Part shown: positions 32,605-43,357 of the stretch, in pieces
Position numbering within the stretch: position 1 is the stretch's first letter
Layout of the letters: the number at the start of each line of letters is the position of its first letter
Notes under the pieces: generated by a model
The model's database searches: none
The model's input: only the letters and a program-made list of their open reading frames with translations
Told to the model about the DNA's origin: nothing
Assembly: GCA_039707465.1 (NCBI GenBank)
Contig: CM077646.1
Location: forward strand, 83,104,715 to 83,168,714
Length of the DNA: 64,000 nucleotides
Direction of reading: 5' to 3'
Source: Rhabdophis nuchalis
Taxonomy: Eukaryota; Chordata; Lepidosauria; Squamata; Natricidae
Program-made: the position numbers and the translations under genes

Positions 32605-35600
32605 GTATTTATTTATTTATTTTTTATTTTATTAAATTTATATCCCGCCCTTCTTCTTATTAGGACCCAGGGCGGCGCACAGGGATGTTAAAATACATAC
32701 AAAATATAAAATATATGAAATTTAAAATACTTATTTTAATAAATAAACCCTGCGCTAAAACCAAATTAAAATCCCAAGTTTAAAAACTATCTAATGGTCA
32801 GTGTGGAGGTTACGCTAGGCCGGCTAGGTGAAATAGGTGTGTCTTCAGACACTTGCGGAAGAGGCGGAGGTCGGAGATGGTGCGGAGTTCAGGGGGTAAG
32901 TCGTTCCAGAGGACTGGGCCCGCCACAGAGAAGGCTCTCCCCCTGGGTGTCGCTAGTCGGCATTGTCCAGCCGACGGCACCCTGAGGAGGCCCTCTCTGT
33001 GGGAGCGTATCGGTCTAAGAGATGTATGGGGCAGGAGGCGGTCTCGCATATAACTAGGCCCCGAGCCATGGAGCGCTTTAAAGATGGTCGTTAAAACCTT
33101 GAAGCGCACCCGAAAGACCACAGGAAGCCAGTGCAGCTCGCGCAGGATAGGTGTTATGTGGGAGTGTCTAGGCGCTCCCGTAATCACCCGCGCGGCTGCG
33201 TTCTGGACTAGCTGCAGCTTTCGGGTGCACCTCAAGGGAAGCCCCATGTAGAGAGCATTACAGTAGTCGAGTCGAGAGGTGACGAGTGCTTGAGTGACTG
33301 TGCGTAAGGCCCCCCGGTCCAGTAAGGGGCGCAATTGGCGCATCAGGCGAACCTGATGAAACGCCCCCCTGGCCACGGCTGCCACATGATCTTCCATAGA
33401 CAGCCGGGAATCCAGGAGGACACCCAAATTGCGCGCCCTCTCCACGGGGGCCGGTGTTTCGCCCCCAATGGCCAGAGTTGGAATAATCTGGCTGAACCGA
33501 GGCGCCGGCAGCCACAGCCACTCAGTCTTGGACGGGTTGAGCCTGAGTTTGTTACCACCCATCCAGATCCGTACGGCTTCCAAGCACCGGGACATAACCT
33601 CGACGGCATCGTTGGGGTGGTCTGGGGTGGATAAGTACAACTGAGTATCATCAGCGTACAGATGATATCCCACCCCAAAACCACGGATGATCTCACCCAG
33701 CGGCTTCATATATGTGTTGAATAGGAGGGGCGAGAGGACCGACCCCTGAGGAAACCCACATATGAGGGGTCTCGAGGCCGACCTCTGCCCCCCTGTCAAC
33801 ACATATTGCGACCGACCAGAGAGGTAGGATGAGAACCACCGCAGAACGGTGCCTCCCAACCCCAACCCCCCCAGTCGGCGCAATAGGATACCATGGTCGA
33901 TGGTATCAAAAGCCGCTGAGAGGTCTAATAGGACTAGGATAGAGGAATATCCTCTATCCCGCGCCCTCCAGAGATCATCAACCAACGCGACCAATGCCGT
34001 CTCGGTGCTGTGCCCGGGTCGGAAGCCGGACTGGCGCGGGTCTAGATAATCAACTTCCTCCAAGTGTCGCGGAAACTGTTGAGCCACCACACTCTCAACA
34101 ACCTTCACTAAAAAGTGGAGGTTGGAGACGGGACGATAGTTCTCTAATAATGCTGGATCCAGGGACGGCTTCTTGAGGAGGGGCCTTACTACCGCCTCTT
34201 TCAAGACGGCAGGCAAGGACCCCTCACTCAAAGATGCGTTGACAATGCCCTGGAGCCAGCCTCGTGTCGTCTCCCAGGATGCCAGTACAAGCCAGGAGGG
34301 ACACGGGTCCAATAAACATGTGGTAGCCCTAAGTCTCTTTGACAACTTGTCCATATCCTCGGTGGTAACAAAATCAAACTCCCCCCAAGATGGTGTCACA
34401 AGAACAGCCTCGGCCCGCTCGACTGGGCCACTGTCGATGGAGGGTAACTCGTTCCGAATCCGAGTGATTTTCTCCTGCAGATAAATCCCAAATTCCTCTG
34501 CTCGACCCTGTAAAGGGGCTTCCCGCGGCCTCTGTTGAAGGAGGGAGCGGGTCACCCCAAACAGGGCGGCAGGGCGGTTATCTGCGGATGCAATAAGAGT
34601 GGCACAATACTCACGTTTGGCCACTCTTATCGCCACTAAGTAAGTCCTAATATGGTCTCTCACTAGTGTTCGGTCGGCTTCGGAGCGAGAAGATCTCCAT
34701 CTGCTCTCTAGGCGTCTCTTGTGGCGCTTCATCCCCCTAAGCCCCTCGGTAAACCAAGGAGCCCAGGTGGTTCGTCGCCGCAAGAGAGGCCGCAAGGGCG
34801 CGACTCGGTCCAAGGCCCCCATGGCCGCACTTAACCATGCGGCCACTAGGTCCTCAGTCGAGTCGCGGGGCAAGTCCACAGGAATTGGCCCAAGCTCCCT
34901 TTGGAACCTTATCGGGTCCATCAGGAGCCTGGGGCGGAACCATATAGGAATATCCGGTTCCGCCTCCCCGCGGTGAGGTGCGGCGATCGGAAAGTCGAGC
35001 CGAAGGAGAGCGTGATCTGTCCATGACAGGGGTGTGATGACTAGATCCCCTATTCCCAGATCACTACTCCACTGTCCCGAGACGAAGATTAGATCCAGGG
35101 TGTGTCCGCCCTCGTGGGTAGGGCCTACAACTACTTGGGTCAGGTCCATGGCTGTCATGGAAGCCATGAACTCCCGAGCTGCACCAGAGGTTTCGCCTGC
35201 TGACGGCAGATTAAAGTCCCCCATGACTAACAGTCTGGGGGTCTCCACTGCCGCCTCAGCTATCACCTCTAGGAGCTCGGGCAGGGCTGTTGTTGTATAG
35301 CGAGGAGCCAGGTATACAACTAACACGCCCAACTGCCTCCCTAGGCCCCACTTCACAAGGAGGGACTCGCACCCGGTCGTCTGAGGGATCGTGGTCTCCT
35401 TTGGCTCAAGACCTTCCCTAACCATAATCGCCACCCCCCCACCCCTCCCTAGGGCCCTAGGCTGATGAAAGGCTCGGTATCCTGGTGGGCACATTTCTAC
35501 GAGGGGATGTCCTCCCTCGTGGCCCAACCAGGTTTCCGTAATACCTACCAGGTCCGGGTCCCCCTCTGACACAAGGTCATGGATGAGGGGGGCTTTTTGT

Positions 35601-35760
35601 ACCACGGACCTGGCGTTGCATAGCATCAGCCTAGGGCCCCGGGTCTGTGGTTCTTGCCCTCCTAGTCTGCGATGGGAGCATGGGAGGTCGGAGTGCGTGA
35701 CCGCCTGTAGCCAGCGGCCACGGTCCTCCAACCGATGTCCATCCCATCTCCCACCGCCCC
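32605..35760 (-). mobile_element. CR1-superfamily LINE (subfamily C) inside Bov-B
   Basis: The minus strand has about 30 bp before an intact ORF2 (35731-32810), a 3' UTR with CCGCCCTGGGTCC and an (AAAT)n tail at 32605-32636. The 5' end is only just upstream of ORF2, so any ORF1 is absent. Both edges match flanking Bov-B sequence, with at most TTG duplicated. Confidence 0.92.
32810..35731 (-). CDS. CR1 ORF2 protein: endonuclease and reverse transcriptase, 973 aa
   Basis: The enzyme makes the target nick and the cDNA of the retrotransposon. The endonuclease has LCNARSVV (N39), ITETWLG (E66), GDFNLPS (171-177) and TDH (238-240, where other copies have SDH). A basic linker with [24 protein letters not shown] follows. 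The RT has [37 protein letters not shown] (GVPQG in relatives) and YADD (about 692-695). The C-terminal tail ends [11 protein letters not shown]. The frame is complete, without stops, and retains the nine codons GSLPAVLKE missing from the 17990-20842 protein. The start at 35731 is the first Met available before the element's 5' edge. The V-to-F change in GVPQG is worth noting for activity. Confidence 0.94.
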   Translation of the reverse strand: MEDRGRWLQAVTHSDLPCSHRRLGGQEPQTRGPRLMLCNARSVVQKAPLIHDLVSEGDPDLVGITETWLGHEGGHPLVEMCPPGYRAFHQPRALGRGGGVAIMVREGLEPKETTIPQTTGCESLLVKWGLGRQLGVLVVYLAPRYTTTALPELLEVIAEAAVETPRLLVMGDFNLPSAGETSGAAREFMASMTAMDLTQVVVGPTHEGGHTLDLIFVSGQWSSDLGIGDLVITPLSWTDHALLRLDFPIAAPHRGEAEPDIPIWFRPRLLMDPIRFQRELGPIPVDLPRDSTEDLVAAWLSAAMGALDRVAPLRPLLRRRTTWAPWFTEGLRGMKRHKRRLESRWRSSRSEADRTLVRDHIRTYLVAIRVAKREYCATLIASADNRPAALFGVTRSLLQQRPREAPLQGRAEEFGIYLQEKITRIRNELPSIDSGPVERAEAVLVTPSWGEFDFVTTEDMDKLSKRLRATTCLLDPCPSWLVLASWETTRGWLQGIVNASLSEGSLPAVLKEAVVRPLLKKPSLDPALLENYRPVSNLHFLVKVVESVVAQQFPRHLEEVDYLDPRQSGFRPGHSTETALVALVDDLWRARDRGYSSILVLLDLSAAFDTIDHGILLRRLGGLGLGGTVLRWFSSYLSGRSQYVLTGGQRSASRPLICGFPQGSVLSPLLFNTYMKPLGEIIRGFGVGYHLYADDTQLYLSTPDHPNDAVEVMSRCLEAVRIWMGGNKLRLNPSKTEWLWLPAPRFSQIIPTLAIGGETPAPVERARNLGVLLDSRLSMEDHVAAVARGAFHQVRLMRQLRPLLDRGALRTVTQALVTSRLDYCNALYMGLPLRCTRKLQLVQNAAARVITGAPRHSHITPILRELHWLPVVFRVRFKVLTTIFKALHGSGPSYMRDRLLPHTSLRPIRSHREGLLRVPSAGQCRLATPRGRAFSVAGPVLWNDLPPELRTISDLRLFRKCLKTHLFHLAGLA

Positions 35761-36032
35761 TTGTAGATAGTGTAGCTTCTGCTTTTTAGGATCAGCAGTA
35801 TCAACTATCAACAGTAAAGGTACAAGTAGTTTGGGGGCAAAACACTGCAGATCTAGCACTTGGCCTTAAAAAAATTCAAATATCAATATGGTGCAAGCCT
35901 GGATACTTCCTGTGATACTCAATGGAAGTGAAAGTTGGACTTCAAAGAAGCAAGATAGGAAGAGTACTAACATGTTTTATCTTTAGTGTCAGAGAAGACT
36001 GCTGAAAATATTGCGGACAACAAATAAAATGG
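35761..36032 (+). mobile_element. Bov-B (RTE) LINE, segment 2 of 3
   Basis: The plus strand continues from segment 1: STINSKGTSS like sequence at ~35800-35830, then FPVILNGSESWTSKKQDRKS (about 35900-35965) as in the conserved Bov-B C-terminal region, and CAGAGAAGACTGCTGAAAAT. It breaks off at AATAAAATGG, where a second CR1 inserted. Confidence 0.88.
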
Positions 36033-36114
<82 letters not shown>

Positions 36115-38443
36115 TTTAATATCGCCCTTCTCCCTTTCGGGACTCAGGGCGGTGTACAGGCAACAATAAACATCAATAGTATAAAACAAAATACATTAAA
36201 AATATATTAAATGATTAGCATGTCCTAAAACCCTACTAAAGCCCCTACTAAAAACAATTAAAACTACGCCAGGCCGGCCACACGAAATAAAAAGGTCTTC
36301 AAGGCCCGACGGAAAAGGCGCAGGTCTATGGTAGGTCAGGGGGTAGGTCATTCCAGAGGGCAGGAGCTGCCACAGAGAAGGCTCTCCCCCTAGGGGTCGC
36401 CGGCCGACATTGCCTGTCCGACGGCACCTTGAGGAGGCCCTCTCTGTGGGAGCGAACTGGTCAGTGGGAGGTGTTTGGTAGAAGGAGGCGGTCTTGCAGG
36501 TAACCAGGTCCCTTGCCATGGAGCACTTTAAAGGTGGTTACTAGTACCTTGAAGTGCACCCGGAAAGCCACAGGCAGCCAGTGCAGCTCGCGCAGCAGAG
36601 GTGTCACGTGGGAGCATCTAGACGCTTCCAGAATCCCCCGTGCGGCCGCATTCTGAACTAACTGGAGCCTCCGGGTGCACCTCAAGGGGAGCCCCATGTA
36701 GAGAGCATTGCAGTAGTCCAGACGGGAGGTGATGAGGGCTTGAGTGAAAGCATCATGATCCAGAAAGGGGCGCAACTGGCGTATCAGGCAAACCTGATAA
36801 AAAGCCCCCCTGGCCATAGCTATCATATGGTCTTCTAGAGACAGCCAAGAGTCCAGCAGGACACCCAAGTTGCGAGCTCTCTCTGTAGGGGCCAATGACT
36901 CGCCCCCAATAGCCAGAGATGGAACCAACTGGCTATATCGTGACGCCGGAAGCCACAGCCACTCGGTCTTGGACGGGCTGAGTCCGAGCCTGTTTCTCCC
37001 CATCCAGACTCGTACGGCCTCCAGACACCGTGACATCACTTCCATGGCATCATTGGGGTGGTACAGGATAGAGATGTACAGCTGAGTATCGTCAGCGTAC
37101 TGGTGGAACTCTACCCCGAAACCACAGAGGATCTCACCCAACAGCTTCATATAAATGTTGAACAGGAGAGGCGAGAGGACCAACCCCTGTGGTACCCCAC
37201 AAGTGAGGCACTTCGACGTCGACCTCTTGCCCCCTGCCAACACAAATTGCGACCGGTCGGAGAGGTAGGAGGAGAACCACTGTAACACGGTGCCCCCCAC
37301 CCCCAGCCCCTCCAGCCAGCGCAGCATGATACCATGGTCGATGGTATCAAAAGCCACTGAGAGATCTAACAGGACCAGAATAGAGGAACAACCCCTATCC
37401 CGAGCCCTCCAGAGATCATCCACCAACATGACCAATGCCGTCTCTGTGCTGTACCCAGTCCGGAAGCTGGACTGGCGCGAGTCCAGATAGACAGTTTCCT
37501 CCAGGTGCTGAGGGAGCTGCCGCGCCACCACACTCTCAACAACCTTCGGAAGAAATCGGAGGTTGGAGACAGGATGGTAGTTGGCCATCCTGGGAGAGCT
37601 TCTTGAGAAGGGGCCTCACCACCACCTCTTTCAAGGCAGCTGGCAGAAACCCCTCACTTAAAGAAGCATTGACAATTCCCTGGAGCCAGCCTCGTGTAAC
37701 CTCCCGGGAGGCCAGTACCAACCAGGAGGGACATGGATCCAATAAACATGTGGTGGCGTTCAGCTGCCCCAGCATCCTGTCCATGTCCTTAGGAGTCACA
37801 GGATCGAACTCTTTCCAGATAGCAGACTCAAGACCTGCCTCCGTCGTCCCGTCTGAACTAGTCCAATCGGAGGCCAACCCGTCCCAGATCTGATCGATTT
37901 TATCATGCAGATAACACCCAAATTCCTCCGCACGACCCTGCAAGGGGGCATCCCACGCCCTATGGTGAAGAAGGGAGCAGGTCACTCTAAACAGGGCGGC
38001 AGGGCGGTTATCTGCAGACGTGATAAGAGCAGAGAAATAATTACACTTCGCTGCTCCTATCGCCACTAGGTAGGTCTTCAAGTGTGACCTTACCAGTGTC
38101 CGGTCAGACTCGGAGCGGGTGGCCCTCCAACCACTCTCTAGGCATCTCTTCCGACGCTTCATCACCCTCAGCTCCTCAGAAAATCAGGGAGCCAAGGTAG
38201 TTCAGCGCCAGGAGAGAGGCCGCAAAGGCACAACCCGGTCCAGGGCCCCCATGGCCGCACTACTCCAAGCGGCCACTAGGTCCTCAGTTGAGTCGCAGGT
38301 CAGGGTCTCAGGTATTGGGCCAAGATCCATCTGGAACCTCTCAGGATCCATCAGGCGCCTGGGGCGGAACCATCTCACCGCTTCCGGTTCCGCCTCCCCG
38401 CGGTGGAATGCAGCGGTCAGAAAGCCCAGCTGAAGGAGAGAGT
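36033..38443 (-). mobile_element. CR1-superfamily LINE (subfamily B) inside Bov-B
   Basis: A 5'-truncated CR1 with an (ATT)n tail at 36033-36112. AATGG stands at both borders (36028-36032 and 38444-38448), a 5-bp target duplication. The truncation falls within the endonuclease region. Several frame breaks make it non-functional. Confidence 0.92.
36196..38443 (-). pseudogene. CR1 ORF2, broken
   Basis: Four overlapping pieces of one protein can be read: 38480-38202 (end of the endonuclease, [19 protein letters not shown]), 38165-37536 (linker to [12 protein letters not shown]), 37588-36461 (RT with [30 protein letters not shown] and YADD, then [20 protein letters not shown] and LLLPNTSH) and 36519-36196. 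A stop in place of codon W/R occurs near 38186, a deletion shifts frame near 37590, and others follow. The YADD box (about 37095-37106) survives. The subfamily mark is the extra residue in LLLPNTSHRPVRSHREG, shared with 25631 and 57541. Confidence 0.92.
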
Positions 38444-38736
38444 AATGGCCAATTATCAAATTATCATACTTCAGATTCATTATATGAATATCTACGTTTC
38501 TAAAGAAAACTCTAACCCTAAAACTAATAGATGGAAAGAGATGTTAGAGGATGACTAGTAACAAGGTTGATGGACTCTGTTACAATGGTAATATGTGCAC
38601 TGTTCAAGGTTCTGAAAGACTTGGTTAGGTACAGATCTTCAAGGGACAGATCCATAATCAATCAAAATTATAAAAGACTTTCAACTCAACACATGGACCG
38701 ATTTGGTGAATTTGAAATAATCAACCTATCAAAATC
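38444..38736 (+). mobile_element. Bov-B (RTE) LINE, segment 3 of 3 (3' end)
   Basis: After the CR1 the plus strand resumes with CAAATTATCATACTTCAGAT, TGATGGACTCTGTTACAATGG and GATCTTCAAGGGACAGATCC, the order of the Bov-B C-terminal coding and 3' region (the GHIM..DG.. stretch of intact copies). Reading frame is lost. The 3' end lies near 38700. Confidence 0.82.
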
Positions 38737-39401
38737 AATAATAGCAAGACTTCCGGCGCCTTCAGAAGCCTGGTCTGCGAACTCCGCAGGCAGTTCTGAT
38801 CTCTCCTTATCAGAGGGTCCATAGTCACTCTGGAGGAGTGCTGAATCAAAGGTGGGTCACCTAGAAGGTAGAGGAGAGCTGCATCTCCCTTCCCTAACTA
38901 GGAAAGTCCCCTCAGTCGATAACAGGGAGCAGCGGCAGCAAACATGGCTGCCATGAAGCCGAAGACAACCTGAAAACCTAAGACTGTACAGGAGTAGAGA
39001 AAGTGAGTGGCTTGTAAGAGAATATTTTTTATTGAAAAGCAGCTCCAAGAAATTCAAGGGTGAAGCATACTGGAACTATTGGCTAGTGGCAGAATAAGCA
39101 CATTTAAAAAATCAGAATATTCAAGAAGAGATTTTTTTTAAAGAAAACTAAGGAAAAGAAAATTGAACCCTCAAGGTGAAGATGTGGTATTGAAAAGGTA
39201 TTTTAAAAAATACTGGCATTCGATCTGGAGTTTACTTTTTATTATTATAAACATTGCCTTTCTACTGGATTTATAATTTAAAATAATTAAAACCGGACTA
39301 TTAGCATTACGCAGAGAGGCAGTACCAAGTTGAAGTTTCAGCACCATCTGAAAGGAGAGTTGTGCAACTTTGGAACCTTTTACATTGCTGGATTGTAAGA
39401 A

Positions 39402-40030
39402 CCGTATTTTTTGGAGTATAAGATGCACCTTTTTTTCCTCTAAAAAGAGGCTGAAAATCTGGGTGTGTCTTGTACATCAAATACAGAATTTTTTGCCTCC
39501 CGAAACCTCACCCCCCTCACCAAAATGGCTGTGTGTAGCCTTATGGAGGCTTCCAGAGAGCTCCTGGGGGCTGGGAAGGGCAGAAATTAGCCTAAATCAG
39601 GCCGTTTTTGCCCCCCCCCCAGCCCCCAGCAGCACTCTATAAGCCTCGATAGGGCTATGCATGCAATTTATTTGACACAAAAATGGCCCGGTTTCACTAA
39701 ATGGGACATTTTTTTGCTTTAAAAAAACTAGTGCTCCTCAGGAGCACTCTGCAAGCCCCCCCACCCCACCCCAGGCTAGTCATGCTTTTTATTTGAAGAA
39801 AAACAGCCCCGTTTTCGTGGAGAAACTAGCAGTTTTGGGGAGGTTTGCAGAGGCAAAAACACTTTTGGAAAGCTATTTCAGAAGCCTCTTTAACTGTTTC
39901 TGTGCCAGCAGAAATAAAGTCTTAAGGTTTGTCAGCGATTTCCTTCTCCAGGACATGGATAAATACACCTGGAAACATCAACCTACCTACCTACTCTCTC
40001 CCTCTCCCTACCTACCTACTGTATTTCTCT

Positions 40031-40086
<56 letters not shown>

Positions 40087-40735
40087 ATCCTTCTACCTAC
40101 CTACCCACACACTCTCTCTCCCTACCTACCTTCTGTATTTCTCTTATCTCTCTATTTCTCTCTCTCTATTCCTTTATCTACCTACCTATCCTCTCTTTCC
40201 CTACCTATCTACTGTATTTTTCTCTCTCTCTATTTTTTCTCTCTCTCTATTCCTTTATCTACCTACCTACCTACACACACTCTCTCTCCTTGCCTACATA
40301 CTGTATTTCTCTCTATCCCTCTACCTACCTATCTACACACACTCTCTGTCCCTATATACCTATTGTATTTCTCTCTCCTCCTTTACCTACCTACTACACA
40401 CACACTCTCTCTCTCCCTACCTACCTACTGTATTTCTCTCTCTCTATTTCTCTCTCTATCCTTCTACCTACCTACATATCTACCTACACACACACTCTCT
40501 CTCTCTCCTTCCCTCCCTACTGTATTTCTCTCTCTCTATTTCTCTCTCTTTCTATCCCTTTATCTACCTACCTATCTACTCTACCTACCTACCTACCTAC
40601 CTACCTACTGTATTTATCTTTCTTTCTCTCCCTATCTATCCCTCTATCTACCTACCTACTTTTTTTTGTAATTTGCCTCTTCAAAACCTTGGTATGTCTT
40701 ATACTCCAGTGCGTCTTATACTCTGTAAAATACAG
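39402..40735. mobile_element. MITE (CCGTATTTT..AGTATAAG family) carrying a minisatellite
   Basis: The ends CCGTATTTTTTGGAGTATAA and its reverse-complement partner at 40700-40735 (CTTATACTCTGTAAAATACAG) are inverted; a second CTTATACTCC sits just inside at 40698-40707. GCACC follows the left end and GTGCG precedes the right end, as in the family with a related 55224-56579 copy. The interior holds GC-rich DNA with polyC runs and a long CT/TACC minisatellite. Right flank TA is clear, left flank reads AA. Confidence 0.75.
39975..40662. repeat. CT-rich minisatellite
   Basis: Higher-order units of roughly 100 bp combine (CTAC)n, ACACACTCTCTCT and CTGTATTTCTCTCTCT. At least six units are visible, each ending in the TACTGTATTTCTC word. 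Open frames through it (39793-40671, 39929-40747) give S/L/Y/P-rich strings and are artefacts. Confidence 0.93.
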
Positions 40736-40864
40736 TATTTACCTTAAAATTACTGGAGACTAATACAATAAACAAGACCTTTAGCCAAGTGACACTGAAT
40801 ATTGTTGAGAAAATTAAAGTGGACAAACCTCTGGTTTCTTTTCTTAAATTGGATTGACTGTAAA

Positions 40865-41056
40865 ATGGAAGCAAGTGGAGACAATGAAATGGAGCTGATG
40901 TACCAAGACATTAAGGATTTTATAAAAGAACAACAAAAGAAAATGAAGAAAATATTTGATTGTATAGATTGTATAGATCAAAAATTGGAAAATATAATAA
41001 TGGAAAAGGAGCAACAAGTAAAGAACAGGGCAATGAGGAAAGAATGGAATCACTAG
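40865..41056 (+). pseudogene. Probable L1 ORF1, N-terminal coiled coil, truncated
   Basis: The 63-codon frame starts MEASGDNEMELMYQDIKDF and continues as a K/E-rich, heptad-like helix (IKEQQKKMKKIF.., QKLENIIMEKEQQVKN). Beyond the stop at 41054 other frames stay K/E-rich to about 41230. No RRM-like or C-terminal domain can be found. L1 ORF1 proteins trimerise through such coiled coils and bind the element's RNA. The identity is inferred from position and composition, as sequence similarity to the intact ORF1 at 61865 is weak. Confidence 0.45.
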
Positions 41057-42157
41057 GAAAAGTGGAAGAGACAGCAGAATTGGGAAATCAACAAGAAGAA
41101 GATATTAGTACAATTGATGGTGAATAAGGGGTTAGAACAGAAGGAAAATATTCTAAAAAATGTAAAAAGGAAATGGGAGAAACAGGAAGAGAGCTGGAGA
41201 GAAGAAAAAAAGGATTAGAACAGGAAGCCATAGAACTAGACAGTGGTGAAAAAGGGCAAAGGGAGAGAAAATTAGAGGGCATAGTAATAATATAAAGTAG
41301 GTGAAATAAAAGAATTAAAAGAAGTGTTTGGGAGACGACCCCCCAAAAAAAGAAGATTAAAAATTTGGATGAGAGCGAAAGATGTGGGATAAAGGGAAAG
41401 AAAAGGACTATAAAGCAAAACATTTTATTAAAATATTTTAATGATGTGTATGAACATTAGAACTATATAAATTGGATAACTTGTAAGAGATAGAGTAAGA
41501 AATAAAAATCATTTTTAAATACATGTTAGTAATGTAGTAAGGTAATGTATATTGTTATTAGAATTATATAGGTTGAAAAATAGTTTGAAAATTAGATAAA
41601 CATAATTTGTATAAGGGTATTATTAAATATGTATAAAAATGGGATTGATAGTGAAAAGTTACAATTAAGTAATTTTAGATTAAATCAAGAAAGAACATAT
41701 TTCAATGAAAACAAGAGTATTAATAGCAGGATCATAAGGATTGAAGGTTGGAAAAATATTAAAAATGTAAAAATATGATTAACAATGAATATACCTTAAA
41801 TGCTTGAAAGATCATGATTGATGTTAAAAGTGCATATTGAAATATTGAATAATGAAAAAAGGAAGGATCGTGTCTTTGAATATTAGAATGATAGGGGAAG
41901 GAGATAAAAAGACTAAAATAGAGGTTGAAATAAATGGGGAGGATAGTAAAAACAGATGTTAAGATGATACAACATATGGTAGAACTATGAGAAGTTTTAG
42001 AATGGAAGGGTGATAGTAGACACTGTGTTAGTAAAAATGAAAATGAAAACTAAATGTAATTATTAGGAATAATACTGTTATGCTTATTTTAACTGTATGA
42101 CACCCAAGAATCAAACCAGTCACGCAATGAGATGTATAAAAATTAAAAATAATAGCA

Positions 42158-42955
42158 GATGTCCCTCACTTCATTTAAAATGAAAACTGAAGGCTGGAAC
42201 TTGGTTGTATATCAATAAAGGGCTACATGAGGATTTGCCAAATGAAATATTGAATAAAATTATTTTGTGAGGAGATATCCTTATCCCAGTTAATTCTGGG
42301 AGGCTGTTCCATAAGAATTAAGTTTTATTCCTTGTGCAACAGCCTCAGATTTAGCCTTCTTCGTTTACTTACTCCAATAGTAAGAACTTGCCAGACTAAG
42401 TCTTTACTACTCTCACCCTAACAGGTATTCCTTTAAAAATGTGGAAATTTATGAAAATGCTTGAAACTGTATCTATTATCACCCTTCTGGCCCATAGTTA
42501 TATTTGTTCAGCTGATTCTGACAGGGAACTAATAAAAGGCATACTTACAACTAAGACTTAATAGATGGTCAAATAATAATTTGTTCAAGAATACGTTATT
42601 CCACAGCATTGATCTACTTATGTTTACTTGGCTTTTCTATTAAATAAAGTTTACTGCTACATCCATGTGCATAAGACTGCAGCCTATTTTTTCCCTTCAA
42701 ATGACAACAAGCACAAATTCTATTAGTTAATTCTAAATTCCTTTTTACTAAATTGAATTAATTACAAAATTACATTTTAAAGGTTGCATAACTGAATTGA
42801 ATGAAAGTTTAAATGTAAATTAAATAAGCACTATTTTACAATGGAGTCGTTGTATGTTCATAAAGCAACGCTTTCTCCCATCTTTGTAGAGAAGGAGCCA
42901 CATCTGAATGGCAAAACTAAATATTTTAATGAAAAAGGTCCAGATTTGATCAAAA
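42158..42955. other. No feature recognised
   Basis: Unassigned AT-rich DNA. Confidence 0.5.
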
Positions 42956-42960
42956 CTGGT

Positions 42961-43352
42961 TGTCAGGCCTGCCTCATTCAATAGCCAAGAAAGAATCCAC
43001 ACAAGTCCATTTTGGAAGTTGTAGGAATACTTTTACTGGATACGAAAAAATGCAGCGAAGTTCAAGCAAGGTCTGAGGATTTTCCGCGCGAAACAATACA
43101 TATCAAGCATTGTCCATCCCCTTTCTCCCAATAACCCCCCAAGCTACTGTCCAATGCAAAACCCTCTTCGCTGTCATGTAGGCTGCATCTTCAGGAGAAT
43201 CATCAGAATGGTATGTAAGACGGTTGACCTTGGCCGACTGTCCATATCAGCTCCTGGTTTCAAACACCACCTGCACACTTCCCCGAAGCCCCACAGCCCC
43301 CTCCCTCCCCATTTCTATGGCAGCCAAAGCAAGCAAAAAGCGGAGGCTGACA
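42961..43352 (-). mobile_element. Solo LTR, 392 bp
   Basis: The element starts TGTCAG and ends CTGACA, a perfect inverted terminus, and CTGGT flanks it on both sides (42956-42960 and 43353-43357), a 5-bp duplication as left by retroviral integrase. The interior has a CCAATGC motif (43152-43158), a CCGCGCGAAAC stretch and, on the minus strand, an AGTAAA poly(A)-like signal about 80 bp from the left edge, which favours minus orientation. There is no internal coding region. Confidence 0.82.
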
Positions 43353-43357
43353 CTGGT

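Larger units (their letters stand above)
38747..42147 (+). mobile_element. Short L1-type LINE split by a MITE
   Basis: AATAATAGCA stands at 38737-38746 and again at 42148-42157, a plausible target-site duplication. The left part starts ACTTCCGGCG (the 61600-63579 element begins GGACTTCC), includes a GC-richer 5' UTR of roughly 790 bp and an ORF1-like start at 40865. The right part ends in a poor A-rich tail (TATAAAAATTAAAA). Without the MITE (39402-40735) the element is about 2.07 kb and has no trace of endonuclease or RT. AT content rises strongly after 41300. Family assignment rests on the 5' start, the coiled-coil frame and the tail. Confidence 0.55.

Noticed and set aside
39793..40747. 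Three frames of 157-292 codons
   Set aside because: Translation of a CT/TACC minisatellite inside a MITE; S/L/Y/P low complexity.
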